From Palsa-1150 sp964531095 (GTDB lineage: Bacteria; Myxococcota_A; Polyangia; Polyangiales; Polyangiaceae): DNA of 64,000 nt. A model generated the notes under the pieces. The model saw only the letters and a list, made by a program, of their open reading frames with translations, was not told the origin of the DNA and made no database searches. Shown here piece by piece: positions 8,468 through 20,182 of the stretch. The stretch covers positions 58,878 through 122,877 of the forward strand of contig CAZHED010000012.1 of the NCBI GenBank assembly GCA_964531095.1. The letters are read 5' to 3'. The position numbers were made by a program, and so were the translations under genes. Position 1 is the first letter of the stretch; the number at the start of each line of letters is the position of its first letter.

Positions 8468-9952
8468 TCAATGAGATCTTCGCCGCTCGGCCTCCAGTCG
8501 CACCCGCCCCAGCACCCAAGACCCGGCGTGACGCAGCTCGGCGGCGCGGCGAATGCGGCCGGACTCGAACGGCAGGGGCCGGCGCACCATGGTTCGCACC
8601 GCCTTGGCTCCGCGCAAGAACCGAAGCTCCGCGTGCACGACCCGCGACAGCGCCCGGTAGAATCGGGGCGAGAACCGGCCCGGTAGCAACGGGTCGAGGT
8701 CGCTGCTCTCGTTCCAGTTCCGCTTTTCCCCCAAGAGCGCGACGGTCTTCGCGTGGTAGCGGGTGCCGGGAAGGGGATAGCTGACCGAGATGCCGATGTC
8801 GTCGGGAAGGAGCTCGCGAACCAAGGCTCGTGTGGCCTGCACTTCCTTCCATCCCTCGCCCGTGTACCCGAACTGCAAGAAGAGCCCCACCCGCACTCCC
8901 TGGGACCGCAGTCGGCCGACCGCAGCGCGCGTCTGTTCGACCGAGATGCCCTTTTCCATGGCGTCGAGGATTCGCTGCGAGCCGGACTCGGCCCCCAACC
9001 ACACTTCGCTTGCGCCGGCGCGGCGCAGGCCCCGGACATTCTCCTCGGTCATCAGGTCGGCACGGGTCTGGCAGAGGAACGGCGTGCGCACCCCGGCCTC
9101 CTCGACCGCCTCGGACCAGGCCACGAGCCAGCGCGACTTGAGCCCCAAGATATCGTCGCAGAACCACAGGTGATCGGGCGCGTAGCGCTCGCGCAAGAGG
9201 CGCAGCTCCGCGACGACGTTGGCGGGCGAGCGGCTATGGTACGTGCCGCCGTACACCGGCTTTGCGCACCAGTTGCAAAGGTACGGGCAGCCGCGGGTCG
9301 TCACCACGTTCAGCGAGAAATAACCGTGGCGGCGGCGCCAGAACGAGCGGTACCGCTCCATGTCGACCAGGTCCCAGGCGGGGAGGGGCAAGACGTCCAG
9401 GTCTTGAATCAGCTTGCGCGATGGGGTGCGCCGGAGCATGCCGTGATGGTGGAGTGCGAGGCCCGGGATCTGCGTGGCCGCGGCGTCGCGCAGCTCGGCG
9501 AGGTTGCCGTGCGCTTTCTCGAGGCCGGCGAGGAGCTCGCCCAGAGTCAGCTCGCCCTCGCCCACGATGACGAACGCCGCTCCCGAGCGCAGGTATGCCT
9601 CTGGGTCTTCGGCCGCGTCGTGACCGGCGACAATCACGGGCACCCCGCGCTCGTGGGCCTCGCGAATCATGTCTCGCGCAGCGGCGCGCATGCGCGACAG
9701 GCACATCTTGGTAAACCAGTTGAACGAGTCGTCGTAGAGGACGACCACGTCCGGGCGTTCGCGCTCCAGCGAGGGCAAAAACCCCGATGTGTCCGGGTCG
9801 AGCATCGGGTCGTACAGCGCGACTTCGTGACCGAGCTTCCGAGCGTGCGCTGCCGCGAACAGCGTCGCGAGCGGCGGGTAGGGCTTGCCGATGGCGTACT
9901 GCTTGGCGTCGCGGCAGAGGAGGTGACCGTGCGCAAAGAGGACCCTGGCCAC
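8468..9952 (-). CDS. B12-binding-type radical SAM protein
   Basis: The N-terminal half has the cobalamin-binding-like Rossmann region (PPLATLFAAAHARKLGHEV, then PDVVVLYDDSFNWF and VIVAGHDA / FVIVGEGELTLGELL). The radical SAM core has the CX3CX2C cluster motif in TTRGCPYLCNWCAKP, and the later GASEVWLGAESGSQRIL strand. Such enzymes often modify glycans, lipids or secondary metabolites; the substrate cannot be read here. The chosen start is GTG 9952 (VARVLFAHGHLL), where family members usually begin; the frame stays open to 10045. It is divergent from the ABC exporter gene. Confidence 0.85.
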   Translation of the reverse strand: MARVLFAHGHLLCRDAKQYAIGKPYPPLATLFAAAHARKLGHEVALYDPMLDPDTSGFLPSLERERPDVVVLYDDSFNWFTKMCLSRMRAAARDMIREAHERGVPVIVAGHDAAEDPEAYLRSGAAFVIVGEGELTLGELLAGLEKAHGNLAELRDAAATQIPGLALHHHGMLRRTPSRKLIQDLDVLPLPAWDLVDMERYRSFWRRRHGYFSLNVVTTRGCPYLCNWCAKPVYGGTYHSRSPANVVAELRLLRERYAPDHLWFCDDILGLKSRWLVAWSEAVEEAGVRTPFLCQTRADLMTEENVRGLRRAGASEVWLGAESGSQRILDAMEKGISVEQTRAAVGRLRSQGVRVGLFLQFGYTGEGWKEVQATRALVRELLPDDIGISVSYPLPGTRYHAKTVALLGEKRNWNESSDLDPLLPGRFSPRFYRALSRVVHAELRFLRGAKAVRTMVRRPLPFESGRIRRAAELRHAGSWVLGRVRLEAERRRSH

Positions 9953-10127
9953 GGCGAGACGGTAACGCGCGACGTGGCCGGCACGCAACGTGAGCGGCGG
10001 CCCGGTACGCCGCATTCCAGTCGTGCGGTGCGGCCTGCTCCCCACGTCGGGCGGTTCGAGGGTTCATGACGCGTTCAACCGGCTCCGTTTCATTCTTTGG
10101 AATCGAGGTACTACGCTGCCTCGTCCT

Positions 10128-11774
10128 ATGCCGTTTCGCGAGGCCCGTCGATCGATCGCCGCCATCTCGAGCCGGGGGGCGTCGCGCCGCGGCGCCCTCG
10201 TCGCGGGCCTGGGCCTTTTTGAGCGCCTGCTCACGCCGGCGACTGCGTGGCTCCTCTTCCAGCCGTCCCTGGGCGACAAGATCGCCGTGGCTCTCACCCT
10301 GGCGGCGGTTTTCACCTTGCGTACGTTCACCCAGCGCTCTGCCTGGGCACGCACGGAGGCCGACCTCTTCGATCGCGTGATTCGTGCCGTACTCGACGGG
10401 CCGGTGCTTCGCGAGAGCGTCCTGCCGGATCAAGATGCGTCGGTCGAGCTCGGGCAGGGCGTTTACCACGCGGCGATCGCGCTATCGCAAGAGCTGCCGA
10501 ATTTCGCGGCCGACCTGGCGGCATGCGCCGTGCTGTCGGTCGTCGTCGTCGCCGAGGAGCCGTCGCATCTGGTCATCGTCGCCATCGGGCTCACGCTCGT
10601 GGCCGCCCTCGGGTTGTTCTGGTCGCGCGGGCGCGTGCAGCGTGCGCTGTCGCGTGCGTGGGCGTCGCAGGAGCGTGTGTTCGAAGCATTCGTCGACGCG
10701 CTCGATGGGCGCCTCGAGATCGTCGCGAGCGGACATCGCGGCCGATTCGTGAAGGACGCCCACGCCCGCACCCAGGCCTGGGGCGCCGCCGGCGTGAACG
10801 TCGCGACAGCGACGGCGCTTTCGGGCCGGCTGCCGCTCCTGGCAATCGCGGCGGGGGTGGGTGTCGTCGTCGGGGCCGGCTCGCGCTGGCAAGGTCTGGT
10901 GCCGGGTAGGCTGGTCGACGTCGCGCTGTTCGCGAGCGTCACGCCGGCGTTCGCGGGAGTGGCGCAGGGTGTCCACGCTCTCGCTCGCTCCGAACGGTGG
11001 GTTGGGCTGGTCGCACGGATTCTGCAAGGGCAGGCGGCGTCGCCGCCGAACGTGCGGAAGGCTCCGGCGTTGCCCGCGTTGATCGCGTTCGACCATGTGT
11101 CCTTTCGCTACGACGTACCGGACGCTCCCGATGCCCTACACGACGTGTCCATTGCGTGGCGGGCGGGCGCCCTCGCGCTGGGGGGAGGAAACGGCTCCGG
11201 CAAGAGTACGTGCCTGCGGCTGCTCCTGGCGCTCGCGCCTCCGCGCACGGGCCGAATCGCGTTGGGCGACCTTCCGCTCGACAAGACCGACGTCGACGAC
11301 TGGCGATCTCGCATCGCTTTTCTGCCCCAGCGACCCTACTTTCCGCCACGCACCGACGTTCGCCGCGCAGTCCGGTTTCTCGCCCCGGACGCTTCGGACG
11401 CGATGATCCGGTCGGCGCTCGGCCGGGTGGGGCTCCACGGCGTCGCCCTCGACGCACGGGTCGAGGCGCTCTCGGTGGGCGAGCGGCAGCGCGTCGCGCT
11501 CGCTCGCGTGCTCTGTCGGGACGCGGCGCTGTACATCCTCGACGAGCCGGACGCCAACCTCGACCGCGCGGGCATCGCTCTCGTTGCCGACCTGGTGCGC
11601 GAGCTTGCGGCGACCAAGATGATCGTGATCGCCGCGCATACCCCCGAGCTGCTCGAGGCGGCCGATCAAATCGTGGTGCTGGAGCGCGGGCGGGTGGTGC
11701 GCGACGAAGTGCGCCGAGACCCGCGTCGTGCGGACCGAGCGACCAGCGCCACAGTTCGATGGGCGCACGAGTGA
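10128..11774 (+). CDS. ABC exporter, fused membrane and ATPase domains
   Basis: 548 residues. Residues 1-~300 are a hydrophobic exporter domain. The ATPase follows with Walker A GGGNGSGKST, Q-loop region IAFLPQRPYF, signature LSVGERQRVAL, Walker B LYILDEPDANLD and H-loop IAAHTPE. The signature reads LSVGE, with Val in place of the usual Gly of LSGGE. The arrangement resembles CydC/D or SunT-like half-transporters. ATG 10128 (MPFREARRS) is preferred over an upstream low-complexity extension. The TPR lipoprotein gene starts 4 bp downstream, suggesting co-expression; the cargo is unknown. Confidence 0.85.
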   Translation: MPFREARRSIAAISSRGASRRGALVAGLGLFERLLTPATAWLLFQPSLGDKIAVALTLAAVFTLRTFTQRSAWARTEADLFDRVIRAVLDGPVLRESVLPDQDASVELGQGVYHAAIALSQELPNFAADLAACAVLSVVVVAEEPSHLVIVAIGLTLVAALGLFWSRGRVQRALSRAWASQERVFEAFVDALDGRLEIVASGHRGRFVKDAHARTQAWGAAGVNVATATALSGRLPLLAIAAGVGVVVGAGSRWQGLVPGRLVDVALFASVTPAFAGVAQGVHALARSERWVGLVARILQGQAASPPNVRKAPALPALIAFDHVSFRYDVPDAPDALHDVSIAWRAGALALGGGNGSGKSTCLRLLLALAPPRTGRIALGDLPLDKTDVDDWRSRIAFLPQRPYFPPRTDVRRAVRFLAPDASDAMIRSALGRVGLHGVALDARVEALSVGERQRVALARVLCRDAALYILDEPDANLDRAGIALVADLVRELAATKMIVIAAHTPELLEAADQIVVLERGRVVRDEVRRDPRRADRATSATVRWAHE

Positions 11775-11778
11775 GCCC

Positions 11779-13380
11779 GTGACGCGCGTGAGCACCAGTC
11801 GGGCCGTCGCCTCCGGGGTCCTCGCCGCCCTGGCCTGCGCCTGCGTCCGCGAGGGGAGGGTCGAACGGGCGTTCGACGGGCAGGTCGTGGAGGGTCGATT
11901 CATCGATCCTCGTGCGTACGCGGCGTTTCTTCGCGGCACGATCGCCGAAGCGAACGCGGACAACGGGGAGGCTCTCGCGGGGTTCGAGGAGGCGGCGCGG
12001 ACCGATCCAGACTCCGCAGAGATCTGGACCCGCATCGGAGACGTGCGCTGCCGGGCGGACGCGCACGACGGGCACGCCGACGCGGGATTCTCGCGCGCGC
12101 TGGCGATCGATGCGACGTACGCGCGGGCGTGGGCCGCGAAGGCGAGATGCGCGATCGCGCGCGGGGACACCGCCGGCGCACGCGCTGCGGCCGGGCGCGC
12201 AGCGGCGCTGGACTCCACGGCGGACGCGGCGAGTGTTTTGCTCGCACGTACGGCGCCATCGCCGGGGAACGCGGTCACACGCGACGCGCTCGTGGCGCTG
12301 ACCGTCACCGCTCGCGACCCGCCCGTCGCGTGGGACGCGCTCGCGAGCTGGGCGCAGGCGAATGGGGACGTCGCGCTCTGGGCAAGGGCGCTCGCGGAGC
12401 TCGTTCGCGTCGCCCCGGGCAGGCGCGACGAGGTCGCGCGAGCCGCCGAGCAGCTCGCGGGGGCGGGGGAGATCGCCCAGGCACGCAGGGTCGCTCTTGC
12501 CGTCGCGAACAGCGATCCGCGGCCGCTCGCCGACCACCCGCTGGCCGCCGGTCTCGCGCTTGACGAGGCGATCGCCCGCGGCGATCTCGCCGCGGTGAGC
12601 CAATGCGCGACGCGTGTGCGTGCGCCGCTCGACGAAGCGGCCGGACGCGCGCTCTTGGCGTGGAAACGGTCGCTGGCGCACGACCTCGCGTCGTCGGTCG
12701 CGCGCGCCGATCCAACCGCGTTGGGAGCGCATCTGCTGCTCGCGGCAAGCGGTGGGGGCGACCTGCTCGGTGCACTCCACGACGCGGGTGCCGGCAGCGC
12801 GGAGACGTCCGCGGCGGCGTTCATTGCGTTCGGTGTCGCGCTCGCGCATGCCACGTCTCCCGAGCACGCGCGCGCCGCGCTCGCGACGATCGCGCACCGA
12901 CCTATCCTCGCCGGGGACGACCGCGTGGTTCGTCCGGCCGTGGACCTTGCGTCGCGCGGCTTGCTCCCGGTGGAGGCGCTGCCGCCCGATGGCGTCGTCG
13001 AGCTCGCGGCGCTTCGTGGAGAGGCGCTGCCCGAGAAGCTGCTGGGGGAGGCCACGCGATCGCTCGACGCCCGCCACGAATACCTCGCGCTGGCGATCAG
13101 CCGTCGGGACGGCGCACGCGCCAGAGAGCTCGCCTGGCGTCTTCGGGGCGCGGTGGCGGATCCGGTGGTCGCCGCGGCGTCGGCGTTCGCTCAACTGGCG
13201 TCGGGCGCACCGATCGCCGCCGGTGCGCCGCAAGCGTTGCTCGCGCGCGACGCGGGCGATCCGCTGCTGGCGGTCGCCACGCTGCGTCTCGCCGAGAGAG
13301 TGGGGGACCACGACGTCGCGCGTCGCGCCCGCGAGGCGCTCACGGCGTTCGGCGGCGGGGCTCCGGCGAACGTGGAGTAG
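11779..13380 (+). CDS. TPR-rich lipoprotein
   Basis: About 533 residues, very Ala/Arg-rich. From GTG 11779 there is a signal peptide ending in LAALACAC, a plausible lipobox. The mature part is made of degenerate tetratricopeptide repeats (ANADNGEALAGFEEAARTDP, WTRIGDVRCRA, FSRALAIDATYARAWAAKAR). It probably works as a periplasmic scaffold with the preceding exporter. The last 41 bp overlap the convergent lipoprotein gene. An alternative start is GTG 11788. Confidence 0.7.
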   Translation: MTRVSTSRAVASGVLAALACACVREGRVERAFDGQVVEGRFIDPRAYAAFLRGTIAEANADNGEALAGFEEAARTDPDSAEIWTRIGDVRCRADAHDGHADAGFSRALAIDATYARAWAAKARCAIARGDTAGARAAAGRAAALDSTADAASVLLARTAPSPGNAVTRDALVALTVTARDPPVAWDALASWAQANGDVALWARALAELVRVAPGRRDEVARAAEQLAGAGEIAQARRVALAVANSDPRPLADHPLAAGLALDEAIARGDLAAVSQCATRVRAPLDEAAGRALLAWKRSLAHDLASSVARADPTALGAHLLLAASGGGDLLGALHDAGAGSAETSAAAFIAFGVALAHATSPEHARAALATIAHRPILAGDDRVVRPAVDLASRGLLPVEALPPDGVVELAALRGEALPEKLLGEATRSLDARHEYLALAISRRDGARARELAWRLRGAVADPVVAAASAFAQLASGAPIAAGAPQALLARDAGDPLLAVATLRLAERVGDHDVARRAREALTAFGGGAPANVE

Positions 13381-14248
13381 AGGCGTCGGCAGGCGCATAC
13401 GTGAGCGCCATTTCGACGCCTTCCACTCCCCCCGGGCGCACGTCCACGTTTCTGTCCGCTTGATCGAGAATGGCCGCTAAGCGCGCGCCGATCGTGACTC
13501 GTCCGACCGGTACACCGTCGATGCGAAAGTGCCCCTGCGTGTCGCTCACCGCGTGCAGCGGCTGGCGCAGGACGTAGACGTCGCCGCGCACGAACTTCTG
13601 GAGCTGGTCTCGCAGAGGGAAGAAGTCCGCGCGCGCGGGGAAGAGTTTCACCGGCTCTCCCCGTTGCTGTGGCGGGGCGACCATGACCGTGAGCAGCGGG
13701 CCTCCTTCGAGGTACGGCGCGAACGGCAGGATCGAGTCGTTCGCGATATCGAGCCGCTGCCCGAATGTGAGCGCAATCGATCGCGCCGGGTAGCCGCAGC
13801 GGGCGCTGATGGTCACGCGCTGCACTTCGCTCTTCTCGGGGAGGTAGCCGCTGTAGCCCGTCACGACGACGATCGCGTCGGCGAGCGGACGAGCCCCGTC
13901 GGCGCGCCGTGGCCCCGTGCGAAAGAGCTTGCCGTATGTGTCGAGGGCCGCCGGGCATGCCCGTACGTCGAGGCCCGGTACGTCGGGTGCGTCGGGGCCT
14001 CGCACGAGCACGGTCCCCTCGATGCTGCCGGTCGGCCCCGTATAAGGGGGGAGATTCATCGGGTTGACGACCGCGGCGACGCTCGCGCTCGGCAGGCCGA
14101 GTGCGTTGGGGGCGCCGGCGCCTGGCGGCGCGCTGCCCGCCTCGTGCTCCGGGTCGTTCGATCTCGGGGCGCTCCCCGACCGACAGCCGACGGCGCAGCC
14201 ACACAGAACGACGAGCGCGGCTCGTCGCAAGTCACACGTTCTCGACAC
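13340..14248 (-). CDS. Lipoprotein with carboxypeptidase-regulatory-like domain
   Basis: 302 residues with a signal ending LVVLCGCAVGC and a Ser/Gly/Pro-rich spacer. The mature protein has GSIEGTVLVRG and later DTQGHFRIDGVPVGRVTIGA, typical of a carboxypeptidase regulatory-like or transthyretin-like beta-sandwich. It also has a middle region with conserved-looking Cys/Tyr-rich turns (RCGYPARSIALTFGQ). Probably an outer-membrane or periplasmic surface protein; function unknown. It is 14 bp upstream of nuoN on the same strand, but a functional link is not evident. Confidence 0.7.
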   Translation of the reverse strand: MSRTCDLRRAALVVLCGCAVGCRSGSAPRSNDPEHEAGSAPPGAGAPNALGLPSASVAAVVNPMNLPPYTGPTGSIEGTVLVRGPDAPDVPGLDVRACPAALDTYGKLFRTGPRRADGARPLADAIVVVTGYSGYLPEKSEVQRVTISARCGYPARSIALTFGQRLDIANDSILPFAPYLEGGPLLTVMVAPPQQRGEPVKLFPARADFFPLRDQLQKFVRGDVYVLRQPLHAVSDTQGHFRIDGVPVGRVTIGARLAAILDQADRNVDVRPGGVEGVEMALTYAPADASTPRSPEPRRRTP

Positions 14249-14261
14249 GCTGCAAGCCCCG

Positions 14262-15740
14262 TCAGCCGGGACCGAACGACGCGGCGCTTACGGCGATGTC
14301 CAGGTAGCGCCCCGGCGTCAGCCCGAGGATGAGCACGAGAACCGCGCTCACGAGCAGCGCCGCAGTGACGTATCCGGAGCGCATGGGAATCGCCACCGCA
14401 GCTCCGGCGGCCGGTTCGCGCATGTACATGTACACGAGAACGCGCAAGTAATAATAGGCCGCGATCACGCTGTTGACCAAGGCGATGATCGCTAGCCAAT
14501 ACAGCCCGCCGTCGATCGCAGCCTTGAAGACGAACCACTTGCCGAAGAACCCGGCGGTGGGTGGTATACCGGCGAGCGACAGAAGAAAGAGCGAGAAGGC
14601 AAGCGCGGCAGCGGGGTGTCGCTTGCCGAGCCCCGAGAGGTCTTCGTAACTGACCGCCTCGCGCCCGCGGCTTCCGCATAGAATGAGCGCGCCGAACGCG
14701 CCTGCGGTCGAAACGGTGTACGCCAGCAAATAGTAAAGCAGGCTCGCCCCCGCTTCCGCCGCGTTGGAGGCCAGCGCTGCCACGGCCACGAGGACGTAGC
14801 CCGCGTGCGCGATGCTCGAATAGGCCAGCATGCGCTTGACGGACTCTTGCCGCCCGGCGATGAGGTTCGCCACGGTCATCGTCAGCGCGGCGAGCGCCGC
14901 CATCACCGGCGGCCAGCCACTCGCCCACGACGTCCAACCGGGGTCGCCGAACGCGAGGAGCAGCACGCGCAGCAGCATCGCGAACGCGCCCGCTTTGACC
15001 GCGACGGCCATGAACGTCGTCGCTGGCGTCGGCGCTCCCTCGTAGGCGTCCGGGGCCCAGGCGTGGAATGGCACGGCGCTGACTTTGAAGACGACCCCCA
15101 CGAGCACGAGCAGCGCCCCCACCACGAGGAGCGGATTGCGAGCCGCCGACAAGTGCGCCGCGGCGCCGATGCCGGCGAGGTCCGTATGCCCAGTGGCTCC
15201 GTACAAGAGCGCAAAGCCGTAGATGAGGATCGCCGCGGCGAACGAGCTGAGAAGAAAATACTTGAGCGCCCCTTCCGCCGATCGCGGGCTCGACCGGCGA
15301 AACGCCGTCATGGCGTAGGCGCCGATGCTCATCGTTTCGAGGCCCAGAAAGAGGCTCAGCGCGTCGCCCGCGGCCGCGAGGAGCATCGCGCCGAACGTGG
15401 CGAAGAGGAGCAGCGAATAAAACTCGCCTCGCTCGAGCTGATGCTCCGGCAGGTAGCCGCCCGCCAGCAGCGCGGCGATGGCGGCCCCGAGGCAAAGCAG
15501 CATGTCGAAAAAGAGCGTGAGGCGGTCGACGATGAGCCAGGGGGCAACCGACGAGACGTCGCCGATGCCATCGGTGCCGATCATCCACAGGGCGCCTGCG
15601 AACGCCGCGGCGGTGAGGAGAATGACGGCCGCGCCGAGCCCGAGGCCACCGCCGCGCGACGAGAGCGACTCGGCGAGCATCAGCAAGAGCGCGGCGACGC
15701 CGACGATGAGGAGCGGGGACAGAGCAAGAGCGATCGACAT
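14262..15740 (-). CDS. nuoN: NADH-quinone oxidoreductase subunit N
   Basis: 492 residues, a proton-pumping antiporter-like membrane subunit of complex I (NuoN/Mrp family). Family landmarks are LFLGLETMSIGAYAMTAFRR (TM5 Glu), FKVSAVPFHAWAPDAYEGAP (TM7 Lys and loop) and LAYSSIAHAGYVLVA. Length matches the family. It is the last gene of the leftward nuo block, 12 bp after nuoM. Confidence 0.95.
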   Translation of the reverse strand: MSIALALSPLLIVGVAALLLMLAESLSSRGGGLGLGAAVILLTAAAFAGALWMIGTDGIGDVSSVAPWLIVDRLTLFFDMLLCLGAAIAALLAGGYLPEHQLERGEFYSLLLFATFGAMLLAAAGDALSLFLGLETMSIGAYAMTAFRRSSPRSAEGALKYFLLSSFAAAILIYGFALLYGATGHTDLAGIGAAAHLSAARNPLLVVGALLVLVGVVFKVSAVPFHAWAPDAYEGAPTPATTFMAVAVKAGAFAMLLRVLLLAFGDPGWTSWASGWPPVMAALAALTMTVANLIAGRQESVKRMLAYSSIAHAGYVLVAVAALASNAAEAGASLLYYLLAYTVSTAGAFGALILCGSRGREAVSYEDLSGLGKRHPAAALAFSLFLLSLAGIPPTAGFFGKWFVFKAAIDGGLYWLAIIALVNSVIAAYYYLRVLVYMYMREPAAGAAVAIPMRSGYVTAALLVSAVLVLILGLTPGRYLDIAVSAASFGPG

Positions 15741-15752
15741 GGGGCCTCTAGC

Positions 15753-17630
<1,878 letters not shown>

Positions 17631-17684
17631 TTCAAGTCCTCGAGTCTCGACCCGCGTCCCTGGTGAATCGCAAGCCCGTTGCCG

Positions 17685-20168
17685 TCAAAGCGACGACGTC
17701 GGCTCGTTCGGCCGCGCGACGCGGATCGTCTTGGTCCGTACGAACCCGAATGAGTTTCTCACTTCGAGGTGGACGTTCGCGCTCTTTCCGGGGTCGACGT
17801 GCACCTTGAGCGTCGTGTCGCCTCCGAAGTCCGGCTTCTCGGGCGTACCGTCGCCGTCGGCGTCCCAACGATACGCGTAGCCCACGCCCGGCGCTGCGGT
17901 CAGCACGTAGTCGCTGTTGCCCGCGTCGGCTACGGTGGCATTCGGGTGCGGAACCGTGAAAAACCACCCCGTGGCCGCGAGGCCAACGACCATGAGCGCC
18001 GCGTAGACGTGCACGACGCCGGTCTGGAAAGCCCGAAGCACCGTCCCTGTCGCCGCGACGACGAGCGCCGTCAAACGGGCGACGATACCGTCGACGACCC
18101 AGCGATCGAACAGCGCACTGGTCTCGGCGAGGGAGACGACCGCGCCGATCACGGTCTCCTCGTAAAGCTCGTCGACCCGCCACTTGTCGAGCAAGAGCTT
18201 ATATAGCCCGGGCATCGCGGCCGCCGCGCGCCGAGCCGGCTCGCCCTTCTTCTGGATGTACATCCACCAGGCCAGCGCGGTTCCGAACACGAACGCACCG
18301 ACGCCGCCCACCGCGAGCGTCCATTCCATGTGCTCGGCCCCAGAGCTGATCTTGACGGCCCCCTCGGTCGCGGCCGCAAACACCGGTGCGAGCCAGTGCT
18401 CCATCGGCGGCTCTTTAACGAGATGGAAGCCCGGGTTGAGGAATCCCGCGAATGCGGAGAAGGCCGCCAGGATGATCAGCGGTACGGTCATCTGCCACGC
18501 CGACTCGTGCGGGGGATACCCGGGCTGTGTGAGGTCGTCGTGTCCGTGCCCGTCGTCCGCGACTTCGTGCGACGCGAGAAGCGACGGCCGCCCGACCTTC
18601 CAGCCGCGGAAGTCTCCCCAGAACGTCAAGAAGTAGAGCCGGCACATGTAGAATGCCGTGAGGGTCGCCGCGATCACCGCCGCCCCGTAGAGCGTCGGCC
18701 CGAGCCACATCGGCGGCTCGAACAGGCGGAACCTCTTGAGCATCGGCGAATCGGCCATGGGGTTGACCGTGTGGTCGACGAAGGCGCGGAAGAGGATCTC
18801 GTCCTTCGAGAAGAAGCCGCTGGTCAGCGGCACCCCGATGATCGCCGCCGTCGCGACGGCGAACGTCGCGTGGGTGAGCGGAAGCCACTTGCGGAGACCG
18901 CCCATGTGCCGAACGTCTTGCGCCTTGTCGTCGTCGTGAATGCGCCCGTGCATCGCGTGGATCACCGAACCGGCGCAGAGAAAGAGACAGGCCTTGAAAA
19001 ACGCGTGGGTGAAGACGTGGAAGAACCCAGCGGTGAACGCGCCGACGCCGACGCCCAGGAACATGAAGCCGAGCTGGCTGATGGTGGAGTACGCCAGCAC
19101 TTTCTTGATGTCGTTCTGCACGAGCGCGATCGTCGCGGCGAGCAGCGCAGTCGACGCGCCGATGACGGCGGTCACCATCATCGTGAACGGCGACAGAACG
19201 AAGACGAAAGACAACCGGCAGACGAGGTAGATGCCGGCCGTGACCATTGTCGCGGCATGGATGAGAGCAGAGACCGGCGTCGGGCCAGCCATCGCGTCCG
19301 GGAGCCACACGTAGAGGGGGATCTGGGCGCTCTTGCCCGTGCAGCCGAGAAGGAGCAAGAGGCCCACCGCCGTCGCGGCGCTGATGGTGAACGGCCGGGA
19401 AGGCTGCAAGAAGTGCAGGAGCCCCGTGTACTGCTCGCCGCCCGGCGGCCAGACGTGCACCCGCCACTGCTCGCCCGGACGCACGAGGTTCGTGGCGCCG
19501 TTGGCGATGCCGTTCCAGTCGAGTGCGCCCGTGTAGTGCACGAGCAGGAACATCGCGCAGAGCAGGCCGAAGTCGCCGACGCGGTTGGCGATAAACGCCT
19601 TCTTGCCGGCCGCGGCGTTCGCTGGGTTCTCGTACCAGAAGCCAATGAGGAGGTACGAGCAGAGTCCGACGCCCTCCCACCCGACGAACAGAAGTGGAAG
19701 GCTGTCGCCGAGGACGAGGACGAGCATCGCGAAGATGAAGAGGTTCAAGTACGAAAAGAAGCGGGCAAAGCCGTCGTCGTTCTCCATGTACGACGTCGCG
19801 TACAGGTGAATGAGGAAGCCGACGCCGGTGATGATTAGCATCATCACGCCGCTCAGCTGGTCGACGCTGAACTTCACGAAGATCGGGACGCTCGCGTCAT
19901 CGCGGCCCCCGGTTGTGTGCATCCACTCCCACGCGTTCCATACCAGCTTGCCGTGGGCTTCCTTTTCGTCGCCGACGATGTGGGCGAGATCGACGAACGC
20001 GAACAGCGCGGCGGCGAAGCTCACACCGACTGCTGTGAGCGCCATCAACCGCACGGCGGGCTTGCCGAGCCGCCTGCCCCACACTCCGTTCACGAAAGCG
20101 CCGAGAAGCGGCATCCCGAGGATGACCGCGATGAGGGCGTAGTCGTTCGGGGGGAAGACCGAGAGCAT
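17685..20168 (-). CDS. nuoL: NADH-quinone oxidoreductase subunit L
   Basis: 827 residues, the distal proton-pumping subunit with the long lateral helix. Family regions seen are LPLLFVGWEGVGLCSYLLIG, KSAQIPLYVWLPDAMAGPTPVSALIHAATMV and YSTISQLGFMFLG (given in part). It is larger than the usual ~620-660 residues: an extra ~120-residue C-terminal soluble domain after the last helix (from about TVPHPNATVADAGN) contains DADGDGTPEKPDFGGDTT, a calcium-loop-like acidic stretch. That extension is unusual and is treated separately. Confidence 0.94.
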   Translation of the reverse strand: MLSVFPPNDYALIAVILGMPLLGAFVNGVWGRRLGKPAVRLMALTAVGVSFAAALFAFVDLAHIVGDEKEAHGKLVWNAWEWMHTTGGRDDASVPIFVKFSVDQLSGVMMLIITGVGFLIHLYATSYMENDDGFARFFSYLNLFIFAMLVLVLGDSLPLLFVGWEGVGLCSYLLIGFWYENPANAAAGKKAFIANRVGDFGLLCAMFLLVHYTGALDWNGIANGATNLVRPGEQWRVHVWPPGGEQYTGLLHFLQPSRPFTISAATAVGLLLLLGCTGKSAQIPLYVWLPDAMAGPTPVSALIHAATMVTAGIYLVCRLSFVFVLSPFTMMVTAVIGASTALLAATIALVQNDIKKVLAYSTISQLGFMFLGVGVGAFTAGFFHVFTHAFFKACLFLCAGSVIHAMHGRIHDDDKAQDVRHMGGLRKWLPLTHATFAVATAAIIGVPLTSGFFSKDEILFRAFVDHTVNPMADSPMLKRFRLFEPPMWLGPTLYGAAVIAATLTAFYMCRLYFLTFWGDFRGWKVGRPSLLASHEVADDGHGHDDLTQPGYPPHESAWQMTVPLIILAAFSAFAGFLNPGFHLVKEPPMEHWLAPVFAAATEGAVKISSGAEHMEWTLAVGGVGAFVFGTALAWWMYIQKKGEPARRAAAAMPGLYKLLLDKWRVDELYEETVIGAVVSLAETSALFDRWVVDGIVARLTALVVAATGTVLRAFQTGVVHVYAALMVVGLAATGWFFTVPHPNATVADAGNSDYVLTAAPGVGYAYRWDADGDGTPEKPDFGGDTTLKVHVDPGKSANVHLEVRNSFGFVRTKTIRVARPNEPTSSL

Positions 20169-20182
20169 GGCTTGGGCGTCCT

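Noticed and set aside
10939..13398. 819-residue minus-strand open frame
   Set aside because: It is antisense to the ABC exporter and TPR lipoprotein, very Arg-rich, with no motif; typical shadow frame of high-GC DNA.
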